Positions 24,038 to 32,990 are shown, numbered from the stretch's first letter. The stretch is 46,110 nt of DNA from Enterococcus_D entomosocium (GCF_030441895.1 NZ_JARJAS010000028.1), one strand, 5' to 3'. The notes: generated by a model not told the origin, from the letters alone. A program made the numbers and translations.

Positions 24038-25174
24038 CTAAGGTTTCAAGACAACTTTGATGTTCTTGTCTTCTTTTTTGTCAAAAATCTCATACGCTTT
24101 GGCAGCATCTGCTAAAGGCATCGTGTGGGTGATGATCTGTGACGGGTCAAACAAACCGTCCGCGATCATATCATAAATTTTTGGCATCAAATGGATCACA
24201 GGTGCTTGCCCGTGTTTGACATCAATGTTGCGCATAAAGAATTCTTGCAATGGATAAGAAGAAGCAGGTGTCATGTAAACGCCAGTGATTTGGACGGTAC
24301 CAAATTTTTTGACTGCCTTGGCGGCCATCTGGATCGGTGAGATTGTTCCACTTTGCAAGCTGACTAGATTTTTGGCTTTTTCTTTGACGGGTTCTAAACC
24401 ATCCATCCCAACACAGTCGATGATCACATCAGCGCCACCTTTGGTCAGCTCATACAATTCATCGGCACTAGTAGCCAGATCATCCAATTGGAATGTTTCG
24501 ACTTGATTGTAGCTGCTGGCTTTTTCTAGGCGATGAGCAACAGGGTCCACGGCAATCACCCGCTTAGCGCCTGCCATCACAGCAAATTTTTGCGCAAACA
24601 AGCCAACTGGTCCTGAGCCTAAGACGATCACGGTATCATCTTTTTTGACGCCGGCATTTTGGACGCTCCAATATGCTGTAGGTAAGATGTCAGATAAAAA
24701 CAATACTTTTTCATCAGGGATCGTTGATTCAGGTACGATAAACGAGGTGAAATCTGCGAACGGTACGCGCAAGAATTCGGCTTGACCGCCCCAGTGGTTG
24801 CCGTTCATTTTTCCAAAACCGAATAAGCCGCCATACAATGTATCTTCTGAAGAATTGTCGCATTGACTTTCCATCTCATTTTGGCAAAAGTGGCAGTGAC
24901 CGCAACCGATATTGAAAGGGATGACGACGCGGTCGCCTTTTTTTAGTTTCTGTATTTGACTGCCGACTTCTTCGACAATACCCATTGGTTCGTGACCAAC
25001 GACATAGCCTTCTTCCAAAACCGAGCCGCCATGGTGGTAAAGGTGGAGATCAGAGCCGCAGATTGCAGTTGCGGTGATTCGGATGATCGCATCCGTCGGT
25101 TCTAAAATCGTTGGATCTTCTACACGGCGAACGTCCATTTTTTGATTTCCTTGCCAGGTTACTGCTTGCATCAT
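24038..25174 (-). CDS. Zinc-dependent alcohol/polyol dehydrogenase (MDR superfamily)
   Basis: A 378-residue medium-chain dehydrogenase/reductase. Catalytic zinc ligands are Cys39, His61 and Glu62 (AICGSDLHLY, GHEPMG). Structural zinc is bound by Cys91, Cys94, Cys97 and Cys105 in CGHCHFCQNEMESQC. The nucleotide-binding motif is LGSGPVGLFAQ with Asp in IAVDPV, which favours NAD. It resembles the glutathione-independent formaldehyde dehydrogenase or threonine-dehydrogenase-like group; substrate is not certain. The start is the first of two adjacent ATGs (25174), after AAGGAGG; the 19-residue extension is rejected. DUF378 and YrhK genes follow in the same direction. Confidence 0.88.
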   Translation of the reverse strand: MMQAVTWQGNQKMDVRRVEDPTILEPTDAIIRITATAICGSDLHLYHHGGSVLEEGYVVGHEPMGIVEEVGSQIQKLKKGDRVVIPFNIGCGHCHFCQNEMESQCDNSSEDTLYGGLFGFGKMNGNHWGGQAEFLRVPFADFTSFIVPESTIPDEKVLFLSDILPTAYWSVQNAGVKKDDTVIVLGSGPVGLFAQKFAVMAGAKRVIAVDPVAHRLEKASSYNQVETFQLDDLATSADELYELTKGGADVIIDCVGMDGLEPVKEKAKNLVSLQSGTISPIQMAAKAVKKFGTVQITGVYMTPASSYPLQEFFMRNIDVKHGQAPVIHLMPKIYDMIADGLFDPSQIITHTMPLADAAKAYEIFDKKEDKNIKVVLKP

Positions 25175-25465
25175 TTTTCCTCCTTGTTTGTTCAGATAAG
25201 TTCGGACAATCACTAATTTTTCCAACAACATGTTTTTACTTTTCAGTAACAGATAAGTTAATTCTGCAAGGATTTTAACGATTTGACAACGAAAACGCTC
25301 AAAACGGTTGATTAGGATTTTTCTTCATCAATGGTTTAAAAAAAGAAAAACAGATGATTTGCTAAAAAAGTGAAAGCGTGACACTATTAAAGTGAAGCAT
25401 GCATGTGTTACGAGTATCTACTGGAACCTGCATCAACCAGTGACAAGAAATGAGGAGGGATGATC
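25175..25465. other. Intergenic region between divergent genes
   Basis: This 290-bp gap must hold the promoters of the dehydrogenase (leftward) and the zinc-ribbon gene (rightward). No convincing -35/-10 pair stands out on either strand. The word CAGATAAGTT occurs twice (25193-25202 and 25250-25259), which may be a pair of regulator half-sites for the leftward gene. A TGAAAGCG half-site of a cre lies at 25371. Confidence 0.4.
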
Positions 25466-25744
25466 ATGGATCTAACGATTCGAGGAAAAGCTTCCTGCAC
25501 CAATTGCAATGAAAACTTTGATGGGAAGCTAGTCGTTCATTTACAAGAAGACAGCGAGGGGCAATTAACCATGGTACCACCGTTGGAAACGAATGAATTG
25601 GCAGAAGATGAAATCGCTATTCATTATACTTACGGGGAAGTGAAGGAAGCCATCGAAGGAACCTTCGTATGTCCAAACTGTCAGACAGAAAATGAGGTTC
25701 GGATTGAAATTCCGACCGAGCTATTAGATGGCTCAATGAATTGA
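25466..25744 (+). CDS. Small zinc-ribbon protein
   Basis: A 92-residue acidic protein with two CxxC knuckles, SCTNCN near residue 11 and VCPNCQ near residue 72, which should bind one zinc ion as a ribbon. The sequence between them is acidic and has no other known motif. The start is ATG 25466, seven bases after GAGGAGG; ATG 25460 overlaps that site. It is a lone gene with its own terminator. Function unknown; small zinc ribbons often bind nucleic acid or help assemble larger enzymes. Confidence 0.8.
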   Translation: MDLTIRGKASCTNCNENFDGKLVVHLQEDSEGQLTMVPPLETNELAEDEIAIHYTYGEVKEAIEGTFVCPNCQTENEVRIEIPTELLDGSMN

Positions 25745-25764
25745 ATGAATAATTAAATTGAAAA

Positions 25765-25795
25765 AGCTCTCTGTTCCTTGAACAGGGAGCTTTCG
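25765..25795. terminator. Terminator after the zinc-ribbon gene
   Basis: AGCTCTCTGTTC pairs with GAACAGGGAGCT (one T-G pair) around a ctt loop, with A-rich and T-rich flanks. It lies between convergent genes and may serve both. Confidence 0.85.
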
Positions 25796-25814
25796 TTATT
25801 TATTGGTCATTGGT

Positions 25815-26318
25815 TTATTTTGTTCCATCAATGATTTGGACATTGAAGTCTCGTAAGATGTCGAGTCCTTGCGACTCGTGATTTTTACCGGCGACTAATG
25901 TTTTATTGATGGTGAAATCAGCGTCAGGAAAGGCGCTTTGGATCTCGATCGTATTGGAAAGGACGCAGATGTTGGTTTCAACACCGGTGATTTCGATTTT
26001 CTTTTCTTCTTCAGGCTTAAATAGATTTTTCTTGATGTCGATCAAGACTTCAGGTGGAATACTGTAATAGTATTTCTTGACGACTTTTTCATTTTCGAGA
26101 GGCTTAAGTTCTGGGATAAGCTGCAGGGCAGCGGCTTCTTCATCAGGCGTTCCTTTGACTTCGATTGGGATGTCGCGGGTGTGTAAGATGTACTCCCCAT
26201 TCACCCGCGCTTGTTCTAGGCGCTTGGCGATTCGTTTGACGAGAGCGGCGCTATCTGGCACATACGCTTCGTTCACTTCATCGAGAATTTGGTTTTGCAT
26301 ATCGACAATGACTAGCAT
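25815..26318 (-). CDS. Isochorismatase-like cysteine hydrolase
   Basis: A 167-residue protein of the cysteine hydrolase fold. The catalytic triad is visible: Asp6 in LVIVDMQNQ, Lys81 in EKVVKKYYY and Cys118 in GVETNICVLS. Nicotinamidases and isochorismatases share this triad. The substrate is not apparent; a nicotinamidase is possible but the usual metal-binding DxHxxxH motif after the first Asp is not present. GGGAG lies seven bases upstream of the ATG. It is monocistronic. Confidence 0.85.
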   Translation of the reverse strand: MLVIVDMQNQILDEVNEAYVPDSAALVKRIAKRLEQARVNGEYILHTRDIPIEVKGTPDEEAAALQLIPELKPLENEKVVKKYYYSIPPEVLIDIKKNLFKPEEEKKIEITGVETNICVLSNTIEIQSAFPDADFTINKTLVAGKNHESQGLDILRDFNVQIIDGTK

Positions 26319-26560
26319 GTGGTTACTCCCTTTCTATAAACATCGTTTTTCAAATGATCTAACGAGAGGTTGAAAAATAGGTGCTATTTCTATGATGCCC
26401 CACTTTTTTTAAATTTTCAAAGAAAACGCTCTTCTTATCGTGAAACGGTAAAAATGTTATTTTTTTATTCGAATAACGATGCTTTTTGTTTGCTGAAAAG
26501 AAGAAGTAGTGATAGCTTTTAAATAGTACATTAAAAATAAATGAAAGTAGGTTAGGTTAA

Positions 26561-27877
26561 ATGAGAAAGTTATTTTATATGGGGACTTTGCTTTTTTCAG
26601 TTGGTGTACTGGCGGCAGGATGTGGCAATAGCGAAACCGCTGATTCCTCGGGGAATGAGTCAGCAGATGGCAAAACGACGTTGGATTTTTGGTCCTTCTG
26701 GGGGTCTGGTGCAAGACAAGAAGTAATTGAAGAAATTATTGATGATTTTAATGCGTCACAAGATAAAATCGAGGTCAAATACAGCTACCAGCCTTGGGGC
26801 GATATTTGGACAAAATCACTGTCGTCGATCACTGCTGGTAATCCGCCTGATGTTATTGTACAAGATATTAATTCTGTTGCTCAGCGGGCAGAAGCGCAGC
26901 AAGCAACAAATTTAAGCGAGTATATCGAAGAAGGCTTTTCTGATGAATTTTATCCGCAATTATGGGATACGGTGGAGTATGAAGGGGATGCGTATGCTGT
27001 TCCTTTCAATACAGATACGCAAGTGATTTTCTACAACAAGACACTCTTTAAAGAGGCAGGTATCAGTGAAGAGCAACTGCCCCAAACGTGGGAGGAGTTA
27101 GAAACAGTTGCTCGTAAATTAGATGTCAAAAACGGTGATGACTTTGAGCGGATCGGTTTTTACCCATTGTGGAATTTAGGCGCCGATGTGTGGGCCTTGA
27201 ATGCCGACGATGGCGTCAGCTGGTTTGACAAGGATGAGAACGTCAAAATCGATACAGACAACAAAGTGGAAGCGTTGGAATGGATCTTAGACTGGCAAGA
27301 GTATTATGGTCAAGATACCATCAATCGGTTAGAAGCTGAATTTGGTTCAGGTGTTGCCGATCCATTCATTTCTGGATTAGTGGCGATGCGTGCGCAAAAC
27401 ATCAACTACTACTCAAGTTTAGCGGAAAATGCACCGGATGACTTTGAATTTGGGGTCATTCAAATTCCTGAAAAAGAAAGTGGTTCTGGTCACTGGTCAT
27501 GGGGTGGCGGGTTCGTCTTAGAAGTGCCATACGGAGCCAAAGATCCTGAAGCGTCCTATGAGTTTATCAAATACTTGTCGACACCAGAAGTTCAAGAGAA
27601 ATTTGGTGAGAAAAGCTTTGATATCATGGCGAATCGAACAGCCAACGAAAACTTGGTCAACAACGACAATCTAGATGAAAACGGCCAAATGATCTACCAA
27701 ATGGCAGATGAAAACTTTGCCAATACGGTGATCACACCTGTACCATTGACAGCTCCTGATTTCAGCAGTCTTGTCAATGAACAGATCGACCAAATCATGC
27801 TGGGCAGCAAAACACCGGCTGAAGGGTTGGCAGATGCGCAAAAAGCGGTCGAAGATCTCGTTGAGCAAAACAAATAA
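26561..27877 (+). CDS. ABC sugar transporter substrate-binding lipoprotein
   Basis: A 438-residue type-1 sugar-binding lipoprotein (MalE-like family). The signal peptide ends with lipobox LAAGC (Cys21). The mature protein opens with TTLDFWSFWG, then TAGNPPDVIVQDI and AVPFNTDTQVIFYNKTLFKEAGI, all standard for this family; the C-terminal half has WGGGFVLEVPYGAKD. It captures a sugar, most likely an oligosaccharide or glycoside given the downstream alpha- and beta-galactosidases. It is the first gene of the importer. A hairpin follows it, which would make its transcript more abundant than those of the permeases. A weak cre-like site (near 26425) is upstream. Confidence 0.92.
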   Translation: MRKLFYMGTLLFSVGVLAAGCGNSETADSSGNESADGKTTLDFWSFWGSGARQEVIEEIIDDFNASQDKIEVKYSYQPWGDIWTKSLSSITAGNPPDVIVQDINSVAQRAEAQQATNLSEYIEEGFSDEFYPQLWDTVEYEGDAYAVPFNTDTQVIFYNKTLFKEAGISEEQLPQTWEELETVARKLDVKNGDDFERIGFYPLWNLGADVWALNADDGVSWFDKDENVKIDTDNKVEALEWILDWQEYYGQDTINRLEAEFGSGVADPFISGLVAMRAQNINYYSSLAENAPDDFEFGVIQIPEKESGSGHWSWGGGFVLEVPYGAKDPEASYEFIKYLSTPEVQEKFGEKSFDIMANRTANENLVNNDNLDENGQMIYQMADENFANTVITPVPLTAPDFSSLVNEQIDQIMLGSKTPAEGLADAQKAVEDLVEQNK

Positions 27878-27910
27878 ATTTCAAAACGAGCGTTTTTAAA
27901 AAAGAAGGAA

Positions 27911-27940
27911 AGTCCAGTCGGTTAGCGGACTGGGCTTTGC
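27911..27940 (+). terminator. Intraoperon hairpin after the binding-protein gene
   Basis: AGTCCAGTC (27911-27919) pairs with GACTGGGCT (27928-27936) around ggttagcg. The trailing sequence is only moderately T-rich, so it probably gives partial termination or stabilises the upstream message. Confidence 0.65.
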
Positions 27941-28009
27941 TTTCTGCTTTGCGAAGCGGACGTGTTTTCTTGAATAAACAATGAGTAAAAATAGAATGGA
28001 GTGGAAGGA

Positions 28010-28921
28010 ATGCCAAAGAAGCGTTCAAAAAGTAAACGGCAAGAAGCTCTTTGGGGCTACTTCTTCGTAGCACCATTTTTGCTTGGGTTCGTGGTGTTTA
28101 TGTTAGGGCCCATGCTGTTTTCCTTCGTAGGAAGCTTTACCGATTACAATCTGACTTCGAAAATGAATTTTATCGGCTTTAAGAACTTTACCCGCATGTT
28201 TACGCAAGATACCCTGTTTTGGAAATCTCTCTATAACACGGCGTATTTTGTACTCTTCAATGTTCCCTTAACCACGTTGTTCAGTGTCTTTCTAGCCACG
28301 TTATTGAATCAAAAAATCCGCGGAATCAGTTTTTTCCGAACGACCTTTTACTTGCCAGCGATCCTTTCAGGGGTTGCCGTCTACGTCTTATGGATGCAAT
28401 TATTATCTCCTTCCGCAGGATTGATCAATACCTTCTTGAGCTGGTTCAATATCAAAGGTCCAGCGTGGCTGTTTGATCCCGAATGGACGAAACCAGCGTT
28501 GATTTTGATGAAGATTTGGAGTTCGGGGGGCGCGATGCTCTTGTATCTAGCTACCTTGCAAAATATTTCACCGACGCTGTATGAATCGGCTGAGATCGAT
28601 GGGGCGGGAGTCTGGGCGAAATTCAAAAATATTACGATCCCTTTGATCACGCCAATCATCTTCTATGATGTGATTACTTCAACGATCGGTTCTTTTCAAA
28701 TTTTCCAAGAAGCATACGTGATGACCAAAAATGGTACCGGCGGTCCGGCGAATTCGCTGCTCTTCTATAATTTGCATATGTGGAACAAAGCCTTCGTCGC
28801 CTTTGATATGGGCTATGCGATGGCCATGTCGATGATCTTGTTCTTGATCGTCTTAGTCTTGACCTTTATCAATCTCAAGCTGGCACCACGCTGGGTTCAC
28901 TATACCGGAGGTGGCAGCTAA
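28010..28921 (+). CDS. ABC sugar transporter permease 1 (MalF/UgpA type)
   Basis: A 303-residue membrane subunit with six spans (starting GYFFVAPFLLGFVVFMLGP) and the cytoplasmic EAA loop ESAEIDGAGVWAKFKNITIP near residue 195 that docks the ATPase. The start is ATG 28010, eight bases after TGGAG; GTG 28001 would overlap that site. The stop shares one base with the start of the second permease. Together with the lipoprotein and permease 2 it forms a carbohydrate importer. The required ATPase gene is missing from the operon, so a shared MsmK-type ATPase elsewhere must power it. Confidence 0.92.
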   Translation: MPKKRSKSKRQEALWGYFFVAPFLLGFVVFMLGPMLFSFVGSFTDYNLTSKMNFIGFKNFTRMFTQDTLFWKSLYNTAYFVLFNVPLTTLFSVFLATLLNQKIRGISFFRTTFYLPAILSGVAVYVLWMQLLSPSAGLINTFLSWFNIKGPAWLFDPEWTKPALILMKIWSSGGAMLLYLATLQNISPTLYESAEIDGAGVWAKFKNITIPLITPIIFYDVITSTIGSFQIFQEAYVMTKNGTGGPANSLLFYNLHMWNKAFVAFDMGYAMAMSMILFLIVLVLTFINLKLAPRWVHYTGGGS

Positions 28922-29781
28922 TGGAAATGACGACAAAAACACGAAGCAAATCAAGCCAACAGCGAGTCAAAAAAATCATCAGCTATGTGGTGATGTCGAT
29001 CATCGGGATCGTGCTGCTGATCCCGTTGCTGTGGATGGTCTTTACGTCATTGAAACCGATGGAGGAGATCGTGCGCTACCCGCCGACCTTTTTCCCAGAA
29101 GAAATCAATCTTGGCAATTATTTGGAGACTATCAACGCCTTTCCATTTTGGCAGTATGCAAAAAATACGTTATTCATTACCGTCTTAGTGGTCTTCGGGA
29201 ATGTCTTATCAAATTCCTTCATTGCTTATGGGTTTGCAAAATTGGCCTTTCCAGGAAAAAATCTGATCTTTGCCCTCGTCTTGTCTACGATGATGATTCC
29301 TGGCTTTGTGACGATGATCCCGCAATATGTCTTGTTTTCCAAAATCGGCTGGGTTGGCACCTATCTGCCGCTGATCGTTCCAGCGTTTTTCGGCAACGCC
29401 TTTAACATTTTCTTGATGCGGCAGTTTTACTTGTCCGTCAACAATGAATTGATCGAAGCCGCTAAGATCGATGGCGCCAATCATCTTTATATTTGGAGCC
29501 ATCTAATGATCCCATTGACGAAACCCGCGCTGATCACGATTGCCATCAACTCCTTCAATGGGGCGTGGAATGATTTCTTAGGACCATTACTGTATATTCA
29601 AAATCAAGAAAAGTACACGCTGCAGATTGGCCTGCAAGTCTTCCAAAACCAATCAACGACCCAATGGAACTACTTGATGGCAGGAGCAACGCTTGTGCTA
29701 TTGCCGACGATCTTGCTATTCTTCCTCGCACAACGCTACTTTATTGAGGGAATGGATCTGACGGGAGGTTCCAAAGGATGA
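28921..29781 (+). CDS. ABC sugar transporter permease 2 (MalG/UgpE type)
   Basis: A 286-residue permease with six spans and the EAA loop EAAKIDGANHLYIWSHLMIP near residue 180. The N-terminal pattern (IVLLIPLLWMVFTSLKPMEE) and the C-terminal QRYFIEGMDLTGGSKG are typical of MalG-type subunits. A Gly/Gly ribosome site (GGAGGTGG) lies within the end of permease 1. It overlaps the YesL-like gene by four bases. A 164-residue alternative frame inside it (28911-29405) is a shadow. Confidence 0.93.
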   Translation: MEMTTKTRSKSSQQRVKKIISYVVMSIIGIVLLIPLLWMVFTSLKPMEEIVRYPPTFFPEEINLGNYLETINAFPFWQYAKNTLFITVLVVFGNVLSNSFIAYGFAKLAFPGKNLIFALVLSTMMIPGFVTMIPQYVLFSKIGWVGTYLPLIVPAFFGNAFNIFLMRQFYLSVNNELIEAAKIDGANHLYIWSHLMIPLTKPALITIAINSFNGAWNDFLGPLLYIQNQEKYTLQIGLQVFQNQSTTQWNYLMAGATLVLLPTILLFFLAQRYFIEGMDLTGGSKG

Positions 29782-30380
29782 GAACAAAAGTTACCCCGCA
29801 ACGCTTGAACCAAGCGCTGTTGACTGGCATCAACTGGCTTCCGCATTTACTGGTTTTACAAGGCATGTGGCTGTTGTATTCCTTGCCTTTGATCACCAGT
29901 ACCACCGCTATTCGAGCATTGATCGAGACGTTGACGGAACTGCGGAACGATGGCTTGGAGGCAAGCAGCAAAGCTCGTTTTCAGCAGGCATTTCATCAAC
30001 AGTGGACAACAAGAAAAGGGCAAGACCGTTTGCTCAGTCTATTCTTCCTGCTGCTTTTGGCGGACAGCTTTATCTTTAGCCGTTTGCAGCACCCGCTGTT
30101 TCAGATCGCTAGTTACGCGTTAGCGTTCACCTTTGGCTTGTTTTGCTTGGTCTTACTTTATCAAACGAGGCTGCTTCACACCTATCCGCAGCAGCCCAGC
30201 TCATTGTTTTATAGTTTTTATCAGTTTGCTCGTTCACCCAAACGAGTACTGGCGCATCTTTTAGCAACAGTGACGCTTGTCTTGACCTTTTTGCTGTTTG
30301 GTCCAGTCTACTTATTGGTCTTAGGAATCAGCACCTTGTATTTAGTCAATGTCGTGCTCTGTGACCAAGCGCTCAAATAG
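29778..30380 (+). CDS. YesL-like membrane protein (DUF624)
   Basis: A 200-residue membrane protein with about five spans. The N-terminal region (RLNQALLTGINWLPHLLVLQ, then LPLITSTTAIRAL) matches the DUF624/YesL family. Such genes often sit in carbohydrate ABC operons next to binding proteins and permeases, as here, where it overlaps the permease by four bases. Its function is unknown; a folding, anchoring or regulatory role for the importer is a guess. It is the last gene before a strong terminator. Confidence 0.8.
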   Translation: MRTKVTPQRLNQALLTGINWLPHLLVLQGMWLLYSLPLITSTTAIRALIETLTELRNDGLEASSKARFQQAFHQQWTTRKGQDRLLSLFFLLLLADSFIFSRLQHPLFQIASYALAFTFGLFCLVLLYQTRLLHTYPQQPSSLFYSFYQFARSPKRVLAHLLATVTLVLTFLLFGPVYLLVLGISTLYLVNVVLCDQALK

Positions 30381-30396
30381 AAAACAAATGGGTATC

Positions 30397-30439
30397 CCGA
30401 AACTTCCTTAGTGAAAAGCTAAGGAGTTTCGGTTTTTTT
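30397..30439 (+). terminator. Terminator of the ABC importer operon
   Basis: CCGAAACT-CCTTAG pairs with CTAAGG-AGTTTCGG (one bulge) around tgaaaag, followed by T7. Confidence 0.92.
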
Positions 30440-30451
30440 GTGAAAAGAAGG

Positions 30452-30503
30452 TTGACAGGGCCAAAAATTATGCCTATGCTGAATGTAAATTTAGTAAACA
30501 GTA
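30452..30503 (+). promoter_or_regulatory. Promoter of the galactoside LacI regulator, with GTAAACA repeats
   Basis: TTGACA (30452-30457) and TATGCT (30475-30480) with a 17-base spacer. Just downstream is a tandem AGTAAACAGTAAACAG that contains the same AGTAAAC half-site as the palindrome in front of the next operon, so the regulator may bind here weakly. Confidence 0.65.
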
Positions 30504-30521
30504 AACAGATGAGGTGCAGCT

Positions 30522-31556
30522 ATGGCAAGTATGAGAGATATCGCGAAATTAGCCGGGGTGTCGGTAGCAAGTGTTTCTAGAATCCTTAACAATGATGAAA
30601 CCTTCAGTATCAATGAACACACGCGTCAACGAGTCATTGAGATCGCCAACCAAATGAATTATTCAAAAGAAAAAAATCAACCCCATTCCCGTGAAGTCGG
30701 CGACCAAAACACGATTGCCATCATTACCCGCCACGATCGAGAGTCGGAAAGAAACGATCCGTATTTTATGATGATCCGCAATGGGATCGAAAAAGAAGCG
30801 GCGAAGTGGCGCTTAAAAACGATTCGGGCCTTTTCCATGCGGGAGCCTCAAAAAGATTTGGCACAATTGGCGAAGTATGGCGCAGTCATTATTATTGGAG
30901 AGATGACCAGCGATGCTTTGGCAGAGATCAGTCAGCAAAATGCCAATATTATCCTGGTGGATAATTATAGTGAAGCACCCAGCTACGATTGCATCCAAAC
31001 CGATTTTGCCCAAAAGACCCACCAGATCCTCACGTTGTTAAAAGAGAAGGGCCATGAGAATATTGCCTTTGTGGGCGGTGTTGCCAGCCGAGTGACGATT
31101 TCTGGCGAAGTCGTTTACGATGAACAAGAGATTCGAGCAGAAAACTACCGCCAATGGATGCTGCTCAATAAATTGGAAAAGTTCACAACCGTGCTGCAGG
31201 GGAAATGGTCACCAGAGACTGGTTTGCATTTTGGTCAGCAGATCGCGCAAATGAATCCTCGCCCCACAGCGATCGTCGTTGCCAGCGATCCTATGGCTGT
31301 CGGGGTTTACAAGGCACTCACTGAAGCGGGGCTATCGATTCCTAAAGATGTGTCAGTCGTTAGTTTTGATGATATCGAAATGGCGCAATTTATGACGCCC
31401 GCACTGTCCTCCGTCAAGATGAAAGCCGAAGAGATGGGGCAGATGAGTGTCGAATTAGCGAAAAATAAAATCCTAGGGGTGCGGACGATGCCGGTTCGCG
31501 TCGTTTGTGGCAGTGAATTGATCATTAGAGAATCGATTACCGAAAAAGATCAGTGA
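30522..31556 (+). CDS. LacI/GalR-family regulator of the galactoside operon
   Basis: A 344-residue repressor. The N-terminal helix-turn-helix is MRDIAKLAGVSVASVSRILN, the hinge follows, and the effector domain runs from about 65 (TIAIITRHDRES) to the end, with AIVVASDPMAVGVYKAL and VSVVSFDDIEMAQF as family marks. GAGGTG lies before the ATG. It is placed directly upstream of the PTS EIIC, alpha-galactosidase and beta-galactosidase genes and should control them through the palindrome at 31619-31630. Whether it also controls the ABC importer upstream is open. The likely inducer is a galactoside or galactose. Confidence 0.88.
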   Translation: MASMRDIAKLAGVSVASVSRILNNDETFSINEHTRQRVIEIANQMNYSKEKNQPHSREVGDQNTIAIITRHDRESERNDPYFMMIRNGIEKEAAKWRLKTIRAFSMREPQKDLAQLAKYGAVIIIGEMTSDALAEISQQNANIILVDNYSEAPSYDCIQTDFAQKTHQILTLLKEKGHENIAFVGGVASRVTISGEVVYDEQEIRAENYRQWMLLNKLEKFTTVLQGKWSPETGLHFGQQIAQMNPRPTAIVVASDPMAVGVYKALTEAGLSIPKDVSVVSFDDIEMAQFMTPALSSVKMKAEEMGQMSVELAKNKILGVRTMPVRVVCGSELIIRESITEKDQ

Positions 31557-31572
31557 CGTCTGATCTTTTTTA
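31543..31572 (+). terminator. Terminator overlapping the regulator's stop codon
   Basis: AAAAAGATCAG pairs perfectly with CTGATCTTTTT around tgacgt. The stop codon TGA (31554-31556) is in the loop, so the 5' arm is inside the coding sequence. Confidence 0.88.
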
Positions 31573-31583
31573 TTTTAGGGGTT

Positions 31584-31631
31584 TTGTAAACATTAACTAA
31601 ACAACTATACTGATTGTAGTAAACGTTTACA
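31584..31631 (+). promoter_or_regulatory. Promoter and operator/cre of the galactoside operon
   Basis: TTGTAA (31584-31589) and TATACT (31606-31611), 16 bases apart. GTAAACGTTTAC (31619-31630) is a perfect 12-bp palindrome at the transcription start. The overlapping AGTAAACGTTTACA matches the cre consensus at 13 of 14 positions. It may be bound by the local LacI regulator, by CcpA or by both. Confidence 0.75.
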
Positions 31632-31655
31632 GTTAAAAATAAAGGAGAAAACGAA

Positions 31656-32990
31656 ATGAAGTTTATTGATAAATTAGCCGAAAAGATGGTGCCTTTTGCT
31701 CAGATCATTGCCAACAACAAATACTTGTTAAGTCTTCGTGATGGGTTTATGGTCGCTTTTCCTGCAACAATGTTTGCGTCAATTATGATTATTATTCAAA
31801 ATCTGCCTGCTACTTTCGGACTCTCGGAAAAACTTCCAGAGGGATTCATCACGTTTCTAAACGACTTTTTTGGTCCTATCGGAAATGCGACCATGAGTAT
31901 CACCGCTATTTTCGTTGTTTTTGGGATCGGCTATCAGTTGGCTGGCAAATATGGACAAGCCAAATTATTTGCGGGTGCCATTTCACTGTCTTCGTTTTTG
32001 ATGTTGCTGCCTTTTGGCTCATCCGAAGAGTTAGGTACAGTGATCCCCTTGTCGAAATTAGGGGCTGAGGGAATGTTTGTCGGAATCATCACGGCCATTA
32101 TCGCTACGCAGATCTATTGCAAAATCAGTGCGGCTGGACTGACGATCAAAATGCCAGATTCGGTTCCGCCAATGATCGCAGAATCCTTTGTCGCCATCAT
32201 TCCTGGGGCGGCACCGTTGTTCCTTTTCAATTTGATCCGCTACTTGTTCACCTTTACTTCATGGGGCAATGCCGTTGATTTCGTTTATGAGATTTTGCAA
32301 AAACCATTAATGGGCTTGGGCGGTACGTTGCCAGCAGTACTGATTGCCGTCTTGTTCACCCAATTCTTCTGGTGGTTTGGGATTCACGGTACCTTGGTGG
32401 TCAATGCGGTGATCGATCCAATCATGAATGCGTTAGCGATCGAAAACTATGAAGCCTACAAAGCGGGAGCTGAGCAATTGCCCCATATCATTAACACTAC
32501 GTTTATGGGCGTGTTCGTCAATCAAGGAATGCAGTTGGGGATCTCGATTACAATGGCCTTCTTTATCGCTCGTTCGATTCGGATGAAAAAATTAATGAAG
32601 ACGGTGATCGCGCCATCTGTTTTCAACGTATCTGAACCGATGACCTTTGGTTTGCCGATCGTCTTGAACCCAATCGCTTTTGTCCCATGGATCTTAGCGC
32701 CATTAGCCAGTACGACGATCTCTTACTTTGCGATTGCCGCAGGTTTGGTTCCGCGGCCAATCGGAGCAACGGTTGTTTGGACGACCCCGGTCTTCTTATC
32801 TGGTTGGTTAGGCACGGGTTCTGTTGCCGGCGCAATCTTACAGTTAGTGACGGTTGCCGTAATGACCTTGATCTGGGTGCCATTCTTGATCGTAATGGAT
32901 CGCGGGTACTTGAAAGAAGAAAAAGCGGAAGCGGCATTAAATGAACAAGCGGCATCTGAGACGATCAATCAAAGGGTAGAAGAAAGATAA
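31656..32990 (+). CDS. PTS EIIC permease, lactose/cellobiose family
   Basis: A 444-residue EIIC with about nine spans. The family motifs are GIHGTLVVNAVIDPIM near residue 248 and SEPMTFGLPIVLNP near residue 327. No EIIA or EIIB is encoded nearby. AAAGGAG lies upstream of the ATG. The gene begins an operon with DUF3284, alpha-galactosidase and beta-galactosidase genes. Both hydrolases act on unphosphorylated sugars, so the permease either handles a different sugar of the same diet (for example lactose or cellobiose) or moves its substrate in a way that leaves a hydrolysable bond. Confidence 0.88.
   Translation: MKFIDKLAEKMVPFAQIIANNKYLLSLRDGFMVAFPATMFASIMIIIQNLPATFGLSEKLPEGFITFLNDFFGPIGNATMSITAIFVVFGIGYQLAGKYGQAKLFAGAISLSSFLMLLPFGSSEELGTVIPLSKLGAEGMFVGIITAIIATQIYCKISAAGLTIKMPDSVPPMIAESFVAIIPGAAPLFLFNLIRYLFTFTSWGNAVDFVYEILQKPLMGLGGTLPAVLIAVLFTQFFWWFGIHGTLVVNAVIDPIMNALAIENYEAYKAGAEQLPHIINTTFMGVFVNQGMQLGISITMAFFIARSIRMKKLMKTVIAPSVFNVSEPMTFGLPIVLNPIAFVPWILAPLASTTISYFAIAAGLVPRPIGATVVWTTPVFLSGWLGTGSVAGAILQLVTVAVMTLIWVPFLIVMDRGYLKEEKAEAALNEQAASETINQRVEER

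Noticed and set aside
26415..26440. cre site upstream of the sugar ABC operon
   Set aside because: AGAAAACGCTCTTC matches only 11 of 14 consensus positions; too weak to list as a feature.
28911..29405. 164-codon frame overlapping permease 2
   Set aside because: It lies in another frame within a clear permease gene and encodes no recognisable protein.
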